Source: Verrucomicrobiota bacterium
GTDB lineage: Bacteria > Verrucomicrobiota > Verrucomicrobiia > Limisphaerales > AV2
Length of the DNA stretch: 9,999 nt
Assembly: GCA_003218935.1 (NCBI GenBank)
Contig: QHPA01000109.1
Span: 1-9,999, forward strand
Reading direction: 5' to 3'
Below are positions 5,739 to 9,999 of this stretch, one piece after another; within the stretch, counting starts at the first letter, position 1, and every line of letters starts with the position of its first letter. A program made the translations under genes and the position numbers. A model generated the notes under the pieces. That model did no database searches, was not told where the DNA came from, and was given only the letters and a program-made list of their open reading frames with translations.

Positions 5739-5776
5739 GTACAAAACTTTGCTTCAGATGAAGCAGAGTTTTGTAC
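5739..5776. repeat. 38-bp near-perfect palindrome between dnaG and nfeD
   Basis: Arms of 18 bases (GTACAAAACTTTGCTTCA and its inverted copy with one T/C difference) flank a 2-base centre. In + strand RNA the single mismatch is a G-U pair, so the stem would be unbroken; in minus-strand RNA it is an A-C mismatch. It lies 79 bases after the dnaG stop and 77 bases before the nfeD start. There is no U-run on either side, so it is not a standard intrinsic terminator. Such palindromes are typical of dispersed REP- or MITE-like elements or of mRNA end-protecting hairpins. The rest of the gap (5663-5854) holds no ORF I can support. Confidence 0.75.
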
Positions 5777-5854
5777 GGCGGTTGAAGCCTTTCGTGGCGC
5801 TGGTCGTGTCGAAGTATGGGAACCGCTCCCGGATGCTGCGCAGTACGCCCGCGG

Positions 5855-7666
5855 TCACGACGCCGGGTTTGGCTGGCGCACGACCAACGGTTGTTGTTTG
5901 AGTTGCCGCAGGGCCTGCTGCTGTTTCAACAGTTCGATCCGGTCTGAGTCCGGCGCGTCCGGCTGGTTCATGCGTTGAACGAGCTGGGCGAGTTGGCGGT
6001 CAACGAACTGGTCTCGCAGGCGCTTCATGGTGTCCGCGAGTTGTTGACTGCGGTTCGGAATCTCGCGTTGTTCGGACACGGCCTCGGTAATGAGACTGCG
6101 CGCCGTCGCATCGTCCAGCTCCGTCAGGAGCGTGGTGGCCGAGGGCCACCGGCCATTCGGCTGAGCTGCCAGCCGCGCGGAAATGATCCGGCGCACGACG
6201 GCGTGTTGTACCCAGTTCAAATCCAGACGCGCGACGGCCCAGCCCGGCAATTCGTCGTCGAGCAGCAGCAATTTCAGCAGCCAGAACTCCTGTGCTGAAG
6301 GACGCGCCTGCGGTTCCTGGGCGTCAGCGGGCGCCTCAGCGGTCGCTTCAACTTTTTGGGGCGAGCGGGCTTTTTTGAATTCCGCGCGGACCGCATCGAC
6401 GGCGACGCCGAGTCGCTGCGCGGTCTTCTGTGCGTAGGTATCCGCGAGCACGGCGTTGCCGGTTTTGTGCAGTGCTTCGCGCATCGCGCGCACGACGCCG
6501 AGGCGGCCTCTGTCCTGACCGACATCGTTGGTGGCGCACAGGTGGTTCAGATAAAAATCGAAGAAGCCTTCTGCGCCGCTGATCAATTGCTGGAACGCTG
6601 CGCCGCCGGATTCCTTGATGAAACTGTCCGGGTCATGCGGGGTCGGCACCGTAGCAACGCGAATGGCGAGGCCGGACGCCAGCAAATCATCGAGCGCACG
6701 GATCGCGGCATTGCGACCAGCCGCGTCCGAGTCGAAGCAGAGCACTACTTCGTCCACGTAGCGTTTGAGAATGCGCGCGTGTTCAGCCGTCAGCGCGGTG
6801 CCTTGCGGCGCGACGACGTTGTGGATACCGGCCATGTAGCAGGCGATCAAATCGAGTTGGCCTTCACACACGACGGCATAGCCAGCGTCGAGCAGCGCGC
6901 GTTTTGATTTGTCGAGACCGAAGAAAACCCTGCCCTTGGTGAAGATGGGGGTTTCAGGCGAGTTGACATACTTTGCGGTCTTCTCGTCGCCGCCAAGCAC
7001 GCGTCCGCTGAACCCGATGACGCGCCCTTGCTCGTCCCAGATCGGAAACATCAGGCGCCCGCGGAAGCGGTCGTAGTAATGGTCACTGCCCTCTTTGCGC
7101 AGAACCAGGCCGGCCTGCTCAACGACAGGCAGTTCGTAGCCTTTGTTTTTGGCCCAGTTGAGCGTGTCGTCCCACGCGTCGGGGGCGTAGCCCAGGCGAA
7201 ACAATTTCACGGCTTCATCTGAGACGCCGCGCATCTTCAAATAGTCGCGCGCGATCTGGCCGGCGGCCTCGTTGGCGAGCGCGGCCTGCCAGCGTTGCGT
7301 GATTTGCTCGTGAATTTGGAGCAACGTTTCCTTAAAAAAGCGGTTCTTCTGCTGTCCCGGGTCTTTTTCAAACTCCAACGGCAAGTGCGCCCGTTCGGCC
7401 AGGCGCCGCACGGCTTCGGGGAAGGTGATGTTCTCGTATTCCTGGACGAACGTGAACACGTCGCCGCCCTCGTGACAGCCGAAGCAATGAAAGATCTGCC
7501 GATGTGAATTGACGTTGAAGCTCGGCGTTTTCTCTTTGTGAAACGGGCAGAGCGCGACGAAGTTTGCGCCGGCGCGTTTGAGGGGAAGATACGAGCCAAT
7601 GACATCGATGATGTCGCTGGCGGCGCGGATTTGTTCGAGGGTTGACGAAGAAAAAAGTCCAGCCAT
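5855..7666 (-). CDS. dnaG: DNA primase DnaG
   Basis: A 603-residue replicative primase, which makes the RNA primers for leading- and lagging-strand synthesis. The N-terminal zinc-binding domain has Cys40, His43, Cys61 and Cys64 (CPFH, then CFGC), the same positions as in E. coli DnaG. The central catalytic core carries the TOPRIM acidic motifs: Glu268 and Asp272 in CEGQLD, Asp312 and Asp314 in CFDSDAAG, and HDPDSFIKE at 344-352. Upstream core features such as YYDRFRGRLMFPIWDEQGRV and GFSGRVLGG (about 197-226) are also intact. After about residue 435 there is an Ala/Pro/Gln linker, then a diverged C-terminal domain (about 460-590) that should contact the DnaB helicase. Length is close to the family norm. 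The start is the ATG at 7666, 27 bases after the cvpA stop, so the two may be co-transcribed. No clear Shine-Dalgarno sequence. Confidence 0.97.
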   Translation of the reverse strand: MAGLFSSSTLEQIRAASDIIDVIGSYLPLKRAGANFVALCPFHKEKTPSFNVNSHRQIFHCFGCHEGGDVFTFVQEYENITFPEAVRRLAERAHLPLEFEKDPGQQKNRFFKETLLQIHEQITQRWQAALANEAAGQIARDYLKMRGVSDEAVKLFRLGYAPDAWDDTLNWAKNKGYELPVVEQAGLVLRKEGSDHYYDRFRGRLMFPIWDEQGRVIGFSGRVLGGDEKTAKYVNSPETPIFTKGRVFFGLDKSKRALLDAGYAVVCEGQLDLIACYMAGIHNVVAPQGTALTAEHARILKRYVDEVVLCFDSDAAGRNAAIRALDDLLASGLAIRVATVPTPHDPDSFIKESGGAAFQQLISGAEGFFDFYLNHLCATNDVGQDRGRLGVVRAMREALHKTGNAVLADTYAQKTAQRLGVAVDAVRAEFKKARSPQKVEATAEAPADAQEPQARPSAQEFWLLKLLLLDDELPGWAVARLDLNWVQHAVVRRIISARLAAQPNGRWPSATTLLTELDDATARSLITEAVSEQREIPNRSQQLADTMKRLRDQFVDRQLAQLVQRMNQPDAPDSDRIELLKQQQALRQLKQQPLVVRQPNPAS

Positions 7667-7693
7667 GAGGGAAAACCGGGCTGGCGCCGGTGG

Positions 7694-8335
7694 TTATTTC
7701 GGACTCATGACCTCGTTGACGTCGCGCTCGCGTCGCCGGCCGATGCCTTCATGAGCGACTCCTTTGCCGGCGGCGGGATCAACGTTAATCAATTCCGCTG
7801 ACAGGTATTGTTTGACCGCGCGGCCGGTCATGGACTCTTCGAAGACGGCGCGCTGAATCGAACCGAATGGAGGAATATAGATGCTGCCGGCCCAATCCAA
7901 TTGCTCTTTGAGCTTGGCGTCCAGTTCGGCTTTGCTGACCTGTTTGGCGTTCAGCAGCGCCATGACAAACAAAGTGATGCAGGCGAAGCGGATCAAGCCG
8001 GCGGTCATGCCGAGGTAGTATTCGAAATTGCCGAACACATCGCTGGCGACGAGTTTTTCACCGGCCATGCGCCGGATCATGATAAAGACGATCTTGATCA
8101 AAATCGCAGCCAGAAGATACGCGGAAGTGTAAGTCAAAACGGGGCTGAGGCCGGACAAGTCGGCGAGCATTCTTCCGAATGGTTCGCAGGCAATGGCGGC
8201 GACGAAGACAATCATCAACCACTGGAGCACCGAGAGCAACTCCAGCGACATGCCGCGTTTGCGGCCAACGAAGATGCCGACCACCAGCATGACGAGCACG
8301 AACAGGTCAAACCAATTAATACCGAGGTTGTTCAT
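7694..8335 (-). CDS. CvpA-family integral membrane protein
   Basis: A 213-residue protein with the four-helix layout of the CvpA family (named for colicin V production; generally linked to envelope function). Hydrophobic segments lie at about 8-23, 32-50, 66-88 and 105-129. Family-like elements include NWFDLFVLVMLVVGIFVGRK with GRKRGM after the first helix, and a small-residue loop LGMTAGLIRF before the last helix. The C-terminal 80 residues are soluble and charged, ending RRRERDVNEVMSPK, and appear variable. The start ATG at 8335 is immediately followed by the first helix. A 27-base gap to dnaG suggests a shared transcript. The specific role is unknown; family membership is clear. Confidence 0.85.
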   Translation of the reverse strand: MNNLGINWFDLFVLVMLVVGIFVGRKRGMSLELLSVLQWLMIVFVAAIACEPFGRMLADLSGLSPVLTYTSAYLLAAILIKIVFIMIRRMAGEKLVASDVFGNFEYYLGMTAGLIRFACITLFVMALLNAKQVSKAELDAKLKEQLDWAGSIYIPPFGSIQRAVFEESMTGRAVKQYLSAELINVDPAAGKGVAHEGIGRRRERDVNEVMSPK

Positions 8336-8485
8336 AAATCAGCCGGATGCTCTTTTGATTCAGTCAACAGGCTAGGCGAACTCGCGGCAGATTGCCAGCC
8401 CCAAAAATTGCGCGAACGACGGCCCACGCGCATCGTGCGCCAGAGAAAGAGATAGCGCCTTTCGTGCCTCCAGTTTGGCAGGCGG

Positions 8486-8510
8486 AAAAGCCACCGGCTT
8501 GAGCGCCGGC
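8486..8510 (-). terminator. Weak hairpin-plus-U-tract after the TPR gene
   Basis: In minus-strand RNA a 5-6 bp GC stem (CCGGC/GCCGG with a 6-base loop GCUCAA, about 8510-8493) is followed within a few bases by UUUU. It lies about 55 bases after the TPR gene's stop and before cvpA. The U-run is short and not directly at the stem, so a working terminator is uncertain. The rest of the gap 8336-8563 shows no ORF or RNA gene I can support. Confidence 0.25.
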
Positions 8511-8563
8511 GCAGCCGCGTAGTGTCAATTCCTGGGACAGTCTGCCGCAATGTTGACAGCGGA

Positions 8564-9999
8564 TTACGGATTGGCCTCCAGCCAGTAGCGGACAGCGGTC
8601 GCCTGCGGATGCTGCGGTTCCAACTCGAGCAGTCGGAGGTAATGGTCGCGCGCTTTGGACGGCTGGTCCAGTTGCTGCGCATACAGATTGGCCAGAGCGA
8701 AGTGTGCGCGCGGTTCGGAGGGATTGTTGGCGAGCAGTTTCTCCAGTTCGTCGGCGGCGTCGCGCGGATAATTGGCCTTCTGCAACGCCACCGCGAAATT
8801 GAAGCGAGCCTTTACCGAGACCGGATTGATGGCCAGCGCGCATTCGTAGGCGAGCAGGCATTGCGGCAAATCGCCTGCCTCGTAGGCCGCCACGCCGCGA
8901 TTGTACTGCGCATCGAAGAACGTCGGGTCGGTCTTCGCCGCCTGGCGATAGGCCTCGATGGCTTCGCCCAATCGGTTCCGTTCCTGCGCCTGGACGCCTT
9001 GAGTGAGCAGCCGTTCTGCTTCGGCGCGGTTGCCGGACTTCGGCAGCGCCGGCGAACGATACTTATAGCGCTCGATAACGCTCCGCGCAGACGCCGCGGG
9101 CCTGGTAGCTCTGGCAACGGTGGTGACCTTGTTCTCTTCGCCGCCCGCAAGAGAGCGGCTGCTGTCGGCCGAGGAGGAGATCGGAGAAGCCGGTTTCTCT
9201 TTAGGACGAAACCAGTTTCGCGGGTTCAGCCGCGAGGTGAATCCATTTTTTTGCCTGGTCGGTTCGCCGCCGGCGGATGTGGATGTCGAGTCCGGCGCAG
9301 CATTGGTGACGGCGGGCTTTCGCGACGTTGTGCTCGGCGAACGCGACTCAGAATTCAAGTCGGCGTCGCGCGCGGGCCTGATAGGTTCTTCTTCTGTCAA
9401 GCGCACGACTTCGACCTTCGGCGGCGGCGCGGGCGGGCTTTCGCTTTTGGCAGGCGGTGGTGACGTGGCGGCGACCACGCGCGTCGGAGGCGCGGATGTC
9501 ACGGGGTTCGTTCGCGGCGGCGGAGCTGCGGCTGCTTGCGTTGATGAAGCAGCCAACGATTTGTTGGCGCTCGCGTTGGGCGTTGGTTTGTTGGTTGTCG
9601 GCGCCGCCGGCGCAGGCTGGGGGAGCGCGGCGGCTTGCGGCGGCGGATTCGTGGGGACCTGACGGGCGGGGGGCCGAAGCTCAAGCTCAAGCTGATTGAC
9701 GATTTGTCGGACGCCGGCTGAGTTCGGCGATTGCGGCTGGAACGCGAGGTATTCCTGATACTTCTGCAGCGCGAGGGCGCGGCCATTCAAATATTGATGC
9801 GAAACGATCGCGGCGTTGAGCAGCGCGGGCGCGTATTCCGGTTGCGCGCGCAACGCCGCGTTAAACTGTTGGCAGGCCTCCTGGTAACGCCGACGCTGTG
9901 TCTGCACGAGGCCCAGGCCGTTCCACGCTTCAGCCGAACGCGGGTTGAGCTTGACCGCCTGGCGAAAATTTTTTTCAGCCGCGTCGAGCTGGTGCGCGC
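8564..9999 (-). CDS. TPR-repeat protein with a long Pro/Ala-rich linker (5' end missing)
   Basis: The frame is open to the right edge, so the start is outside the window and 477 residues are visible. A GTG at 9907 is not the real start, because the 30 codons before it encode a clear TPR (AEKNFRQAVKLNPRSAEAWN). Layout: about two TPRs at residues 1-75, then a Pro/Ala/Ser/Thr-rich region of about 200 residues, a basic patch (SRLNPRNWFRPKEKPA), and four or more TPRs in the last 155 residues, including AIEAYRQAAKTDPTFFDAQY, ALAINPVSVKARFNFAVAL and HYLRLLELEPQHPQATAVRY. No membrane segment is visible in this part. TPRs bind protein partners; the flexible middle suggests a bridge between two binding ends. 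Because the N-terminus is missing, an anchor or signal peptide cannot be excluded. Partner unknown. Confidence 0.88.
   Translation of the reverse strand, partial: AHQLDAAEKNFRQAVKLNPRSAEAWNGLGLVQTQRRRYQEACQQFNAALRAQPEYAPALLNAAIVSHQYLNGRALALQKYQEYLAFQPQSPNSAGVRQIVNQLELELRPPARQVPTNPPPQAAALPQPAPAAPTTNKPTPNASANKSLAASSTQAAAAPPPRTNPVTSAPPTRVVAATSPPPAKSESPPAPPPKVEVVRLTEEEPIRPARDADLNSESRSPSTTSRKPAVTNAAPDSTSTSAGGEPTRQKNGFTSRLNPRNWFRPKEKPASPISSSADSSRSLAGGEENKVTTVARATRPAASARSVIERYKYRSPALPKSGNRAEAERLLTQGVQAQERNRLGEAIEAYRQAAKTDPTFFDAQYNRGVAAYEAGDLPQCLLAYECALAINPVSVKARFNFAVALQKANYPRDAADELEKLLANNPSEPRAHFALANLYAQQLDQPSKARDHYLRLLELEPQHPQATAVRYWLEANP

Noticed and set aside
5688..5978. A 96-residue + strand ORF between nfeD and dnaG
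   Set aside because: It runs through the 38-bp palindrome and into the antisense of the dnaG 3' end, with no recognisable domain.
8500..8530. TTGACA on the minus strand at 8528-8523 as a promoter for cvpA
   Set aside because: No -10-like sequence at suitable spacing, and it lies nearly 190 bases from the cvpA start.
8522..9463. A 313-residue + strand ORF opposite the TPR gene
   Set aside because: Antisense shadow; the minus-strand frame has clear TPR repeats and stays open to the window edge.

Overview
The window looks like a chromosomal segment from a GC-rich, free-living bacterium. My best guess is a Verrucomicrobiota member, from the gene set, the FloA/NfeD pair and the protein style; this is recognition from memory and not a search. 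Every supported gene reads on the minus strand. The window splits into a housekeeping half (about 3340-9999) and an accessory half (1 to about 3290), with a truncated tRNA-Leu gene at the join.

Housekeeping half, in transcription order (right to left): a TPR protein whose 5' end lies beyond the right edge; a CvpA-family membrane protein; DnaG primase; a short gap with a strong 38-bp palindrome; a short NfeD-type membrane protein; the flotillin-like scaffold FloA; and an unrecognised single-pass membrane protein. CvpA-DnaG and NfeD-FloA-unknown are closely spaced and look like two transcription units. The second is probably a membrane-microdomain module.

Accessory half: positions 107-2506 carry an integron-type gene-cassette array. 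Four attC sites (107-208, 544-634, 1001-1123, 1686-1757) each have R'' and R' core boxes and long imperfectly paired arms. In all four, the minus-strand left arm carries two extra unpaired bases at equivalent places. That asymmetry orients the array on the minus strand, the same direction as the cassette genes. The cassettes hold a sterol desaturase/fatty acid hydroxylase-like enzyme, an RDD-family membrane protein, a one-helix membrane protein, a frameshifted small membrane protein, and the start of another gene at the left edge. No integron integrase gene is visible, so within this window it is a cluster of attC sites lacking an integrase. Just beyond the proximal cassette lie degenerate ~90-bp tandem repeats in the position where attI would be expected. 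Beyond those are a small Cys-rich/ribbon-helix-helix-like ORF and the 5' half of a tRNA-Leu(CAA) gene, cut at the anticodon stem.

The most unusual content is the orphan attC array, the way attC sequence is translated as C-terminal tails on two cassette proteins, the repeat block at the array head, and the broken tRNA at the island boundary.
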